14,975 nt of DNA from an uncultured Moraxella sp. (lineage in GTDB: Bacteria > Pseudomonadota > Gammaproteobacteria > Pseudomonadales > Moraxellaceae), in assembly GCA_927911235.1 (NCBI GenBank), contig CAKMOY010000138.1, positions 1-14,975 on the forward strand, given 5' to 3'. This document shows positions 6,873 to 14,776 of this stretch, one piece after another. The notes beneath the pieces are model-generated. The model worked only from the letters and a program-made list of their open reading frames with translations. It made no database searches and was not told the DNA's origin. Both the position numbers and the translations under genes were made by a program. Numbering within the stretch: the first letter of the stretch is position 1; each line of letters opens with the position of its first letter.

Positions 6873-7850
6873 TTACTCATCTTTTTCAAACAACGCTTTG
6901 ACAAAATCCTCCGATTTAAACGGACGCAAATCATCAATTTTTTCACCCACACCGATAAAACGAATTGGAATATCGGTATTTTCGGCAATGTTAAACACCA
7001 CGCCACCTTTTGCCGTACCGTCTAGCTTGGTAATGGTTACGCCTGTTAAAGGCACAGCTTCGTTAAAGATTTCCACTTGATTAATCGCATTTTGTCCTGT
7101 ACCTGCGTCTAGCACTATCATGGCTTCATGCGGTGCGGTTGGGTCGGCTTTTTGCATAACACGGATGACTTTTTTCAGTTCTTCCATAAGATTAGTTTTG
7201 TTTTGCAAACGCCCTGCGGTATCAGCAATTAGCACGTCAATATTTTTGGCTTTTGCCGATTGCATCGCATCAAAAATCACAGACGCACTGTCCGAACCAT
7301 GCCCTTGAGCGACCACAGGAATGTTGTTGCGTTCGCCCCAGACTTGTAGCTGTTCGGTCGCTGCTGCACGGAAAGTATCGCCAGCTGCTAACATGACTGT
7401 TTTGCCTTCAGCTTGTAAGCGTTTGGCAAGTTTGCCGATTGTGGTAGTTTTGCCAACGCCATTCACGCCCACCATCAAAATCACAAACGGTTTTTTGCTC
7501 GTATCAATATCAAGCGGTTTAACTTTTGGTTCAAGAATATCGTTCAACTCTTTTTGCAAGGCTTTGTATAACGAATGTGAATAAATCAAATCGCCACGAG
7601 CAGTCGCTTCGGTTAAGTTTTTGATAATGCGATTGGTCGCATTCACGCCAATGTCAGCGACAAGCAGCTGGTCTTCCACTTCTTCAAGCAGTTCATCATC
7701 AATTTCTTTACCACCGATTAAAATATTGGTTAAACCGTCTGTTAGGTTTTTGCTACTTTTGGCAAGCCCTTGTTTCATACGGCTAAACCAACCGCCTTTT
7801 TGTTCAGCTTGTTCGGTTTGTTCAGATGATTGCACATTTTGGTCTGTCAT
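6873..7850 (-). CDS. ftsY: Signal recognition particle receptor FtsY
   Basis: SRP receptor GTPase that docks ribosome-SRP complexes at the inner membrane and hands them to SecYEG. 325 residues, intact. A short Gln/Glu-rich acidic leader (1-18) replaces the long A domain of E. coli FtsY and is followed by GGWFSRMKQGL, the lipid-binding start of the N domain (about 19-110). The G domain shows GVNGVGKTT (128-136), DTFRAAA (158-164), DTAGR (210-214), TKLDGTAKGG (274-283) and the end FIGVGEKIDDLRPF. ATG at 7850 with SD AGGAA six bases upstream. Divergent M16 peptidase genes lie nearby, as in Pseudomonas, but here one unknown gene sits between. ftsE/ftsX do not follow. Confidence 0.97.
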   Translation of the reverse strand: MTDQNVQSSEQTEQAEQKGGWFSRMKQGLAKSSKNLTDGLTNILIGGKEIDDELLEEVEDQLLVADIGVNATNRIIKNLTEATARGDLIYSHSLYKALQKELNDILEPKVKPLDIDTSKKPFVILMVGVNGVGKTTTIGKLAKRLQAEGKTVMLAAGDTFRAAATEQLQVWGERNNIPVVAQGHGSDSASVIFDAMQSAKAKNIDVLIADTAGRLQNKTNLMEELKKVIRVMQKADPTAPHEAMIVLDAGTGQNAINQVEIFNEAVPLTGVTITKLDGTAKGGVVFNIAENTDIPIRFIGVGEKIDDLRPFKSEDFVKALFEKDE

Positions 7851-7924
7851 ATTTATTCCTAATTTAATTTTTTAAAATTTTACTGCGTAATGTTATGCAT
7901 GCAGGTTCTTATATCACTTAACAA

Positions 7925-8677
7925 TTATTCTAGCCAAAAATCATAGACAAATTCTTTTGCCACTTGTTCTAAGGCTTGTTTGAGCGAATGTCCTGATTTA
8001 TCTTTACAGCGTGATAAAATTAACTCAAGATACTCTTTGCGTTTGTCATAAAGCATTTCATCATAGCCAAAACAACGGTCTTTATTGGTTTTAATTTGGT
8101 CAAAATAAAAAGTAAATTCATCTTGATAACGCCCAAATACATCAAACTCCACGGGCTGACGTTCATAAGCTCCTGTATCGTTTGGCACAGCCATATCCAG
8201 CACGGTAAAAACTATGTGAAATTCTGCCGTATCGTCAATATATTTGATATTGGCGTGTTTTTCTTCGCTTAATTTGACATCTTTTATCAAAAAAGAATCC
8301 ACAAAATATTGCTTGATACGTTGTAATACCAGCTGTGGCAAAGTATCTAAATCCACAGGCGTTTTATCATCAAGCAACATGGTTTCATCACTGTTTAAAC
8401 CTTGAAAAATGGAACTGATATCACCGACAATAAAATTCACCAATTTGAGTGAATAACGTTGTTGATAATGGGCAATCGCCTTATCCATTTTTTCATATGC
8501 AACTGATAAACTCAACAAATGACGATAATTTTCCAAATTCGTTTCATACATTTCATAGCTAAACGCTAAATTACTGACACGCATATCACGACTGTCAACA
8601 CTTGTCAGTCCCAACTCATCTCGCCACAGCAAATTTGCCAAACTCTCTGTAAGGGATATTTGTTCAATAACGCCCAA
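7925..8677 (-). CDS. Conserved-looking protein of unknown function, uncertain start
   Basis: About 250 residues, acidic, no signal peptide or membrane segment, no motif I recognise. It is rich in Leu, Asp, Glu and Tyr, with helical stretches (NYRHLLSLSVAYEKMDKAIA) and a C-terminal part rich in aromatic residues ending FVYDFWLE. The only in-frame standard start is TTG at 8677, and AAGGAG directly abuts it with no spacing, which is poor for initiation. From that SD, good spacing would put the start at an ATT codon (GTT-ATT-GAA). The frame stays open upstream without ATG or GTG, so a one-base error or an unusual start is possible. It lies 74 bases upstream of ftsY on the same strand and divergent from the M16 genes. 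Confidence 0.7.
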   Translation of the reverse strand: MGVIEQISLTESLANLLWRDELGLTSVDSRDMRVSNLAFSYEMYETNLENYRHLLSLSVAYEKMDKAIAHYQQRYSLKLVNFIVGDISSIFQGLNSDETMLLDDKTPVDLDTLPQLVLQRIKQYFVDSFLIKDVKLSEEKHANIKYIDDTAEFHIVFTVLDMAVPNDTGAYERQPVEFDVFGRYQDEFTFYFDQIKTNKDRCFGYDEMLYDKRKEYLELILSRCKDKSGHSLKQALEQVAKEFVYDFWLE

Positions 8678-8760
8678 CTCCTTGATTAATATATATAAAT
8701 TTTCATATGAATGTTTGTGTACCCAAAGATGTTTGTTAATATTTATTATAAAAATATTTA

Positions 8761-8777
8761 TATTTACATGGTAAATA
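8761..8777. promoter_or_regulatory. Perfect dyad in the divergent control region
   Basis: TATTTAC-ATG-GTAAATA, seven-base perfect arms with a three-base centre, in the 168-base gap between the divergent unknown gene and the first M16 gene. The size and symmetry suit a dimeric repressor operator, but no regulator gene is nearby and the composition is A/T-rich. No clear -35/-10 pair was identified in the gap. Confidence 0.3.
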
Positions 8778-8800
8778 ATGATTTGTCATATAAAAACCGT

Positions 8801-8812
8801 TTTTACGTAAAA
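8801..8812. promoter_or_regulatory. Twelve-base palindrome upstream of the M16 operon
   Basis: TTTTACGTAAAA is a perfect palindrome lying 24 bases downstream of the dyad at 8761-8777 and about 35 bases before the first possible M16 start codon. It may belong to the promoter or operator of the M16 genes. Role inferred only from position and symmetry. Confidence 0.25.
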
Positions 8813-8845
8813 TTTTTATCCAATCAAAAAAAATACTAGGTTTAT

Positions 8846-10311
8846 TTGTCAATATCCGTTATCATAAGTTTTATCATTCATTCAAGTCAAACTTATGTTC
8901 ACTTTTTGCAAAACCATCAAAAAAAATCTTTAAAAAACAGTTTATTAAGTCTTAGCCTTTTGGCAATTGTGACAGGTTGTAGTACGCTATCAACCACAAA
9001 CGCCTTGCCAAAAACAAGCGAAAGCAACAAAACCACAACCAACGCTAAAGACTTACGCCACGAGTTTGTGTTAGACAACGGTTTAAAGGTGATTATCAAA
9101 GAAGACCACCGTTCGCCTGTGGTAATTAGCCAAGTTTGGTACAATGTCGGCTCAATGATGAGCCTGAACATTTGGGCGGTATGTCGCATTTGCTGGAACA
9201 TATGATGTTTAAAGGCACAAACAAGGTATCATCGGCTGACTTTGAGCGATTGATTGCCAAATTTGGCGGTTCAAACAATGCCTTTACCAGTTATGATTAT
9301 ACCGCTTATTATGAAGTTTTTCCTGCCAATCGGTTAAATTTGGCTTTAGAATTAGAAGCCGACCGTATGAAAAATTTACAATTAAATCAAGCAGATTTTG
9401 ACAGCGAACGCCAAGTTGTCATGGAAGAACGCCGACAACGCACTGATGATGACCCCAACGCCCAAGCCTTTGAGCAATTTTTAAAAATGGCATACCCAAC
9501 CAGCCCAAAAGGTGAATCGGTGATTGGCCCTATGTCCGAAATCAACGCCATTCAATTAAACGATTTAAAACACTGGTATCAAACTTGGTACACGCCAAAT
9601 AACGCCACCGTGGTGATTGTGGGCGATGTTGAGCCGACACAAGCCTTACAAACGGTCAAAAAATATTTTGCCGATATACCAAGCCAGCCTTTGCCAAGCC
9701 GAACCAACGTCCGTGAGCAAGGTTTTCGTGGTTATAGCGAAAAAACCGCCCATTTGCCTGTCAAAGTCCCCATGCTGATGATGGCGTACAATTTGCCGAC
9801 TTTGACAACCACAGATGACAAAAAATCGGTGTTTGCGTTGTCTTTGTTAAGCGATATTTTGGACGGTGGTATGTCCGCTCGCCTTGAAAAACGCCTTGTC
9901 AGAGAGCGACAGATTTTGGCCTCGGTTGGCAGTGGTTACAGTGCGTTTAGCCGTGGCGATGGGCTGTTGATGATAGAGGCAACGCCCAGAGATGGCGTGA
10001 GTTTGGAGCAAGCCAAACAAGCGATTTTAAACGAAATTGAAAACCTAAAAACCGAAAAAATCCAAGATAGCGAACTCAAACGTGCCAAAACCAACACCAT
10101 GACATCGCTCATTTATAGCCAAGACAGCTTAAGCGGTCAAGCCCAAATGATTGGTAGTTTAAACAGTATCGGTTTGGACGACCGTATGATTTATGAATTA
10201 CCGACAACTTTTGACAAAATTAACGAAAAACAACTCAAAAAAGTTGCCAAAAAATACCTTGTCAAAGACAATTTAACCGTATTAAAAGTCATTGGCGATA
10301 AAAAAGAATAA
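8846..10311 (+). pseudogene. M16 zinc metallopeptidase (lipoprotein, catalytic member), frameshifted
   Basis: Insulinase-family protease at the periplasmic face, the active half of a two-gene pair. A hydrophobic segment ends in lipobox IVTGC, then the M16 domain: GLKVIIKEDHRSPVV, the zinc motif HLLEH (His 9187-9189, Glu 9196-9198, His 9199-9201) and downstream LELEADRM with the third ligand. The C-terminal half is complete (ARLEKRLVRERQ). The frame breaks at 9154-9155: GGCTCAATGATGAG should carry one more A, giving GSNDEPEHLGGMSHLLEH. The 5' end is also doubtful: TTG at 8846 gives a 45-residue leader. ATG at 8895 would give MFTFCKTIKKKSLKNS... and a normal leader if the A8 run (8929-8936) were A9, and TTG near 8907 is a third choice. 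The repaired product is about 470-490 residues. Eleven bases separate it from the second M16 gene. Confidence 0.85.
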
Positions 10312-10322
10312 AAGAGAAACAT

Positions 10323-11795
10323 ATGAAATTTTTAAAACACCCATCAAAAACCGCATTAACCACCGCCCTATTAAGCGGTTTGTTATGCAGTCAAACCAGT
10401 TTTGCGGTAACTGAAACGCACCAATCTGACGATATCAACATCAATGAAATCAAGGTGTTAAATCAATTAGACAGTCTAAAAAATGAACAACCACTACAGA
10501 TGACTTTGCCAAACATTGAACATTTTCACACCGAAACAGGCACGCCTGTGGCATTTGTACAAACACCAAATTTGCCAATGGTGGATATCAGCGTGTATTT
10601 TAACGCAGGCTCGGCTCGTGATGAAGCCGTGAAGCCCAACGCTTTTGGCACGGCAAGCCTTGTCGCCAGCATGCTTGAAAAAGGCACAACCAGTAAAAAC
10701 GAAGACGAAATTGCCGAAATAAGCGAACAATTGGGCGTTAATTTGTCTGCAAATGCTTATAAAGATATGTTTATCGTCAGTTTACGCAGTCTATCCGCCA
10801 GCGACAGCCTAGACCCTGCGGTGGATTTGATGGCGGACGTGATTGGCAAGCCTAGTTTTCCTGCAAACAGTTTGGCTCGCACCAAAGCCCAATATATGTT
10901 GGCAATTGAAAAAGGCAAAGAAGACCCAAATACCATCGCTAATTTAGCATTTGACAAAGAATTGTACGGCAATCACCCTTACGCTCACCCAACGATTGGC
11001 ACACAGCAAAGTATTCCTGATATTCAAGCCCAAGATTTACAACAATTTCATCAACAATTTTTGGTCGCAAACAACGCCAATATCGCTATCACAGGCGATA
11101 TCAGCCTTGAAAAAGCCCAACAAATTAGCAACCGTTTGACCGCCCAAATGCCGATTGGCAAAAAAGCTGACAACTTGCCTGATGCGACACCGCTTAAGCA
11201 GGGCAAAAAGGTTCATATTCCTTTTGACAGTACGCAAACCAGCATTATCATGGGACAGCTTGGCTCAAAACGTGGTGTTGATGAAAACACCTTGCAACAA
11301 CAAATGAATTTTGCGATTGCTGATGAAGTGGTCGGTGGGGGCAATTTTCAAGCAAGATTGATGGACGAAATTCGCAAAAAACGGGGCTTGACTTATGGTA
11401 TTTATAGCGGTATGACCCCAATGCTCAGCCAAGGTAGCTATCAAATCAGCTTTTCAACTCGCAATGACAAAGCCCAAGAAGGCATTGATGAAACCCTAAA
11501 AATCATCAACAACACCGCCAAAAACGGTATTTATCAACAAGAGTTGGATTTAACCAAAGACAATTTGTTAAACAGTTTTCCACTGAGTTTTGCTAGCAAT
11601 GCGTCTATTAATAGCACGATTGGCATGATGGGTTTTTATGGTTTGCCTGACGATTATTTAAACAATTATACCCAACGTATTAACAATGCTACTTTAAATA
11701 CAGTTAATCAAAGCTACAAAATGGTTAATACCGATAAATTTTTGATTGTTACTGTGGGCAATCTAGACAAAGTGTCAAACGTCAAACCAAAATAG
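10323..11795 (+). CDS. M16 family peptidase-like protein lacking the zinc site
   Basis: 490 residues, intact, exported (signal peptide about 1-28, ending SFA). It aligns along its length with M16 proteins: HTETGTPVAFVQTPNLPMVDISVYFNAGSARDE, then GTASLVASMLEKGT where the zinc motif should be. Compared with HLLEH of its neighbour, the positions read Ser112, Ala115 and Ser116, so the metal ligands are gone. The C-terminal half keeps the conserved R...Y pair in KRGLTYGIYSG. Such catalytic/non-catalytic pairs are standard in M16B systems, where the two form a heterodimer and the non-catalytic one helps bind substrate. ATG at 10323 follows AAGAGAAAC and the previous stop by 11 bases, so the pair is an operon. 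The stop is four bases from the convergent lipoprotein gene, with no terminator hairpin between. Confidence 0.9.
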   Translation: MKFLKHPSKTALTTALLSGLLCSQTSFAVTETHQSDDININEIKVLNQLDSLKNEQPLQMTLPNIEHFHTETGTPVAFVQTPNLPMVDISVYFNAGSARDEAVKPNAFGTASLVASMLEKGTTSKNEDEIAEISEQLGVNLSANAYKDMFIVSLRSLSASDSLDPAVDLMADVIGKPSFPANSLARTKAQYMLAIEKGKEDPNTIANLAFDKELYGNHPYAHPTIGTQQSIPDIQAQDLQQFHQQFLVANNANIAITGDISLEKAQQISNRLTAQMPIGKKADNLPDATPLKQGKKVHIPFDSTQTSIIMGQLGSKRGVDENTLQQQMNFAIADEVVGGGNFQARLMDEIRKKRGLTYGIYSGMTPMLSQGSYQISFSTRNDKAQEGIDETLKIINNTAKNGIYQQELDLTKDNLLNSFPLSFASNASINSTIGMMGFYGLPDDYLNNYTQRINNATLNTVNQSYKMVNTDKFLIVTVGNLDKVSNVKPK

Positions 11796-11799
11796 TTTT

Positions 11800-12439
11800 T
11801 TAATCATCTTTTGTTGGGTTTTTACTAACGACCACATCATACACAAAGTTTTGCGGATTGTAACGTGTGCCGTTGTATTTTACTCGCAAAGTATAGCGGT
11901 CAAAGGTGTTAGCGGTAAATACGCCATTGTTAAAATCAAACCAAACAGGCGACACCAGCTCGGCTTTGACATCGTCCGTTACTTTAACTTTTAGGCGGTC
12001 GCCTGCGTCCAAAAAAGACAAAATATTCGCATTGACTTTGTGGCATTTTTTCATTTTGGCGACTGATGGATTGGCTAACAAATTGAAAATCCAACAATTT
12101 TGGACAAACATCATTTTTGCTAGAAGCAACCCGAGCCATGCTGGTTGTTACCATAGTGGCAAAGGCTTGTGCTTGTTCGTCTTTTTGTTTGGCATATTGG
12201 GCTTGATTAAATGCCAGTGGATTGGTTGCGACCACACTTGCAACCGTGCTTTGATTGTGCGGTAATTCGTTTGGCAATGTGCTGGGTATGCGTTGCGTGG
12301 TTGATGTTGTTTGTTTATTTTCGGATTTTTGTTGGTTTTTTGGCTCATTATCACAAGCAACCAACAACATTGCCAAACTGACAATGCCTATTTTATAAAA
12401 ATACGTGTATTTTTTTTGTTGAGCTGTTTGATGAGGCAT
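11800..12439 (-). pseudogene. Lipoprotein of unknown function, one frameshift
   Basis: I do not recognise the family. The ATG at 12439 gives a signal peptide with lipobox LLVAC (lipidated Cys29), followed by a Gln/Lys/Ser/Thr-rich linker and a C-terminal domain with two cysteines (NDVCPKLL and QSQCEYF) and a beta-strand-rich end (DRLKVKVTDDVKAELVSP, YTLRVKYNGTRYNP). A start at 12520 is possible but makes a 55-residue leader. The frame breaks in a T6 run (complement of 12011-12016): QCEYFVF should continue into LDAGDRLKVKV, needing five T or eight. Repaired length is about 212 residues. As written, the upstream frame ends at 11984 with the unlikely FGRRRPPKS. Divergent from rodA across 200 bases and convergent with the M16 operon. 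Confidence 0.7.
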
Positions 12440-12641
12440 GATTTCACTATCGGTTATCAAAAGGCAAATTTTACCGAAAAAAATTTGTTTGCCAATAGAT
12501 TTTGTGTGCTTTGTATTCATTTTATTTTCCGTTGTTTTGCTAAATTGCGTCTTTTTTTAGCTTTTAGCCAATTTATACTATCAAATTTTGGCAAACAAAG
12601 CTAAACTAAGCAGCTTTTTCCATTTTTTGTAATCAATTATT

Positions 12642-13787
12642 ATGTCAAAAAATATCGGTCAATTTCGTTTTTCTCGCCAGTCCAATCATTTTGGTACAGA
12701 CAGTCAGTCTGGCTTTTGGCAAAAGGTTCATTTAGACCCTTGGCTGTTAATGTTGTTATTTACCACCGCTTTGTCTGGACTTGCGATTTTGTACAGTGCT
12801 TCGGCTCAAGATATGACAATGTTGTTACGCCAGACCTTGAGTTTTGCCATTGCGTTTACTGTGATGATTGTCATGGCTCAAATTCCGCCGAGTATTTATC
12901 GCAGTTTTACCCCATTTTTTTATATTGGCGGTATTTTTTTGTTGATTTTGGTAGAAATCGTTGGCGAAATTCGGCTAGGAGCTCAGCGTTGGATTAAAAT
13001 TCCGGGTTTTGGCAGTGTACAACCATCCGAATTTATGAAATTGGGTATGCCCATGCTCACCGCTTGGTTTTTATCACGGCGAGAATTACCGCCAAAATTG
13101 CCCACAGTGCTGATTACTTTGGTGTTAATTTTGATTCCTGTGCTACTCATTGCCAAACAACCCGACTTAGGCACGTCATTACTTGTCGCATCTAGCGGTC
13201 TGTTTGTGTTATTTTTATCAGGGTTGCCTTGGTGGATGATTGGCACAGCCATTGCGATTTTTATTCCTTTTGTGTTGGTATCTTGGGAATATCTGTTGCA
13301 CGATTACCAAAAACGCCGTGTCATGACTTTGTTAAACCCAGAAGCAGACGCATTGGGCGATGGCTGGAATATCATGCAATCAAAAACCGCTATCGGCTCA
13401 GGTGGTTTGACAGGCAAAGGCTATTTAGAAGGCACGCAGTCGCATTTGCACTTTTTACCAGAAGGGCATACGGACTTTATCATCGCCGCTTTTTCCGAAG
13501 AATTTGGCTTGATTGGCGTGGGTTTGCTGATGTTTTTATATCTATGTATTTTGGTGCGTGTGCTGTATTTATCTTACATTAACACCACTGTTTATAACCG
13601 TCTGTTATGCGGTGCGATGGCCTTGTCATTTTTTGTCTATGTGTTTGTTAATGCGGGCATGGTTTCTGGCATTTTACCTGTGGTCGGCGTGCCATTACCT
13701 TTTATCAGTTATGGTGGCACAGCATTGATTACCTTAATGGCAGGATTTGGCTTGGTGATGTCTATCGCCTCGCATAACCAAAAGTAA
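12642..13787 (+). CDS. rodA: Rod-shape peptidoglycan polymerase RodA (SEDS family)
   Basis: SEDS glycosyltransferase that polymerises lipid II for lateral wall growth together with PBP2. 381 residues, intact, with about ten membrane helices. A short cytoplasmic N-terminus leads into LDPWLLMLLFTTALSGLAILYSAS. SEDS marks: GAQRWIKIPGFGSVQPSEFMKLG, AKQPDLGTSL, GDGWNIMQSKTAIGSGGLTGKGY, and HFLPEGHTDFIIAAFSEEFG with catalytic Asp278, then LPFISYGGTALI near the end. ATG at 12642 follows A/T-rich DNA without a clear SD. mrdA (PBP2) is not upstream here, although rlpA follows 323 bases downstream as in many Proteobacteria. The length (381) and absence of FtsW-type extensions favour RodA over FtsW. Confidence 0.95.
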   Translation: MSKNIGQFRFSRQSNHFGTDSQSGFWQKVHLDPWLLMLLFTTALSGLAILYSASAQDMTMLLRQTLSFAIAFTVMIVMAQIPPSIYRSFTPFFYIGGIFLLILVEIVGEIRLGAQRWIKIPGFGSVQPSEFMKLGMPMLTAWFLSRRELPPKLPTVLITLVLILIPVLLIAKQPDLGTSLLVASSGLFVLFLSGLPWWMIGTAIAIFIPFVLVSWEYLLHDYQKRRVMTLLNPEADALGDGWNIMQSKTAIGSGGLTGKGYLEGTQSHLHFLPEGHTDFIIAAFSEEFGLIGVGLLMFLYLCILVRVLYLSYINTTVYNRLLCGAMALSFFVYVFVNAGMVSGILPVVGVPLPFISYGGTALITLMAGFGLVMSIASHNQK

Positions 13788-13939
13788 AATACAAAATAAA
13801 TTGTATAAAAAAAACATCATAAACAAACATTATTTTGGTAAAAATTGGACAATAGACAGTTATTTTGTTATGATAATAAGCGTAAAAGTAGGCAATAAAA
13901 AAATGACAATTTTATGTCAAAGTACCAAAATAAACACCA

Positions 13940-13957
13940 TTGATAACTTTTTATCAA
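13940..13957. repeat. Dyad TTGATAA-CTTT-TTATCAA
   Basis: Seven-base perfect arms with a four-base loop, first of three tight dyads upstream of rlpA. It could be an operator or an RNA hairpin. Confidence 0.35.
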
Positions 13958-14016
13958 CCATCTATCAAAATAACAGATGATTTTTGGCTTAATATTGCGT
14001 ATCGTATGCCATCAAC

Positions 14017-14035
14017 ACCATAATAAGATTATGGT
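14017..14035. repeat. Dyad ACCATAAT-AAG-ATTATGGT
   Basis: Eight-base perfect arms with a three-base loop, second dyad upstream of rlpA. There is no T-run after it on either strand, so it is not a simple terminator. Confidence 0.4.
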
Positions 14036-14069
14036 TTAATGATAAAAATAGATTAAAAATACATCAATT

Positions 14070-14088
14070 AACGCAAACATTTTGCGTT
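14070..14088. repeat. Dyad AACGCAAA-CAT-TTTGCGTT
   Basis: Eight-base perfect arms with a three-base loop, ending 12 bases before the rlpA SD. If transcribed, it would form a hairpin just upstream of the ribosome-binding site; alternatively it is a protein-binding site near the promoter. Confidence 0.45.
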
Positions 14089-14110
14089 TAAAAATATTTA
14101 AGAGGTGCTT

Positions 14111-14711
14111 ATGTTCAAGCGTCAAACTCGTCATGTAGCTATGTTTCTTTGTCTTTGCTCAGCCCTAGCCGTTAGCACCACTAACCAAGCGGCTGATAGC
14201 AAAGCCAATGACAATTTAGACCACGTTTTAAGCGAATTGTCACGCCAGCATAACAACGCTTCAGACCTAGTCAAATCCGCTCGTGAACCTGCTAGTATCA
14301 ATACTTCTCTTGCCTTAAACAGTCAAATTTTGGCCAACGAAAAAAAATCCCAATCAAATGATAAAGACGTACTAGAACGCCTATCTGCAGTCGCATCAAC
14401 CACAGTTACCAAATTTAGCCAAACAGGTGTCGCATCGTGGTATGGTCGTCAGTTCATGGCAAAAAACCGCCAGTGGCGATATTTTTGACCAAAATGCTTT
14501 AACCGCCGCTCACCGCTCATTGCCGATGAACTGCTATATCAAAGTAACCAACAAATCTAACGGCAAAAGCGTGGTGGTCAAAGTCAATGACCGTGGTCCT
14601 TTTTCTAGCAACCGTGTGGTAGATTTATCCTATGCCGCTGCTAAACAAATCGGTATTGTGAACACAGGCACAGGTAACGTTGTCATTGAGCGAGTTGCCA
14701 ATCCAAATTAA
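14111..14711 (+). pseudogene. rlpA: RlpA-like septal lytic transglycosylase, frameshifted
   Basis: RlpA-type double-psi beta-barrel protein; in other Proteobacteria it cleaves peptide-free (denuded) glycan strands during division. ATG at 14111 with SD AGAGG five bases upstream; a GTG at 14105 is rejected because it overlaps the SD. A signal peptide (about 1-27, ending QAA) has no lipobox. A spacer of about 80 residues leads to the domain: GVASWYGRQF...TASGDIFDQNALTAAHRSLP, VTNKSNGKSVVVKVNDRGPF and RVVDLSYAAAKQIG. There is no C-terminal SPOR domain. The frame breaks between TT at 14453-14454 and the A6 run at 14461-14466: two extra bases (TTT and A7) would give GRQFHGKKTASGD, about 200 residues in all. 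As written, the first frame ends at 14488 with MAKNRQWRYF. Follows rodA, as in E. coli. Confidence 0.85.
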
Positions 14712-14731
14712 CCCAACATTTCTTATCGCAC

Positions 14732-14776
14732 AAAAAAAGCATGAAAATTCATACTTTTTTTATTTATGCTTTTTTT
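14732..14776 (+). terminator. Rho-independent terminator after rlpA, probably bidirectional
   Basis: AAAAAAAGCAT (14732-14742) pairs perfectly with ATGCTTTTTTT (14766-14776). A nested alternative pairs AAAAAAAG (14732-14739) with CTTTTTTT (14754-14761) around ATGAA/TTCAT. T-runs follow on both strands. The stop codon of the convergent membrane-protein gene (14764-14766) lies at the foot of the right arm. Confidence 0.75.

Larger units (their letters stand above)
13788..14110. other. Hairpin-rich rodA-rlpA intergenic region
   Basis: 323 bases without a gene. It contains three perfect, tight dyads (separate entries) and a weaker one, CATCT-11-AGATG at 13959-13979. No strong rodA terminator is seen: ATACAA/TTGTAT at 13789-13806 has only two G-C pairs and no T-run on the plus strand. 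The rlpA SD (AGAGG, 14101-14105) lies at its end. A sigma-70 promoter could not be placed with confidence. Confidence 0.5.

Noticed and set aside
6823..7875. Several plus-strand open frames across ftsY
   Set aside because: Antisense shadows of FtsY with low-complexity Ser/Pro-rich translations.
12597..12617. AAAGCT/AGCTTT hairpin upstream of rodA as a regulatory element
   Set aside because: Six-base arms in A/T-rich DNA, easily found by chance; no supporting feature.
13789..13806. ATACAA/TTGTAT hairpin as the rodA terminator
   Set aside because: Six-base, mostly A-T stem without a T-run on the plus strand.
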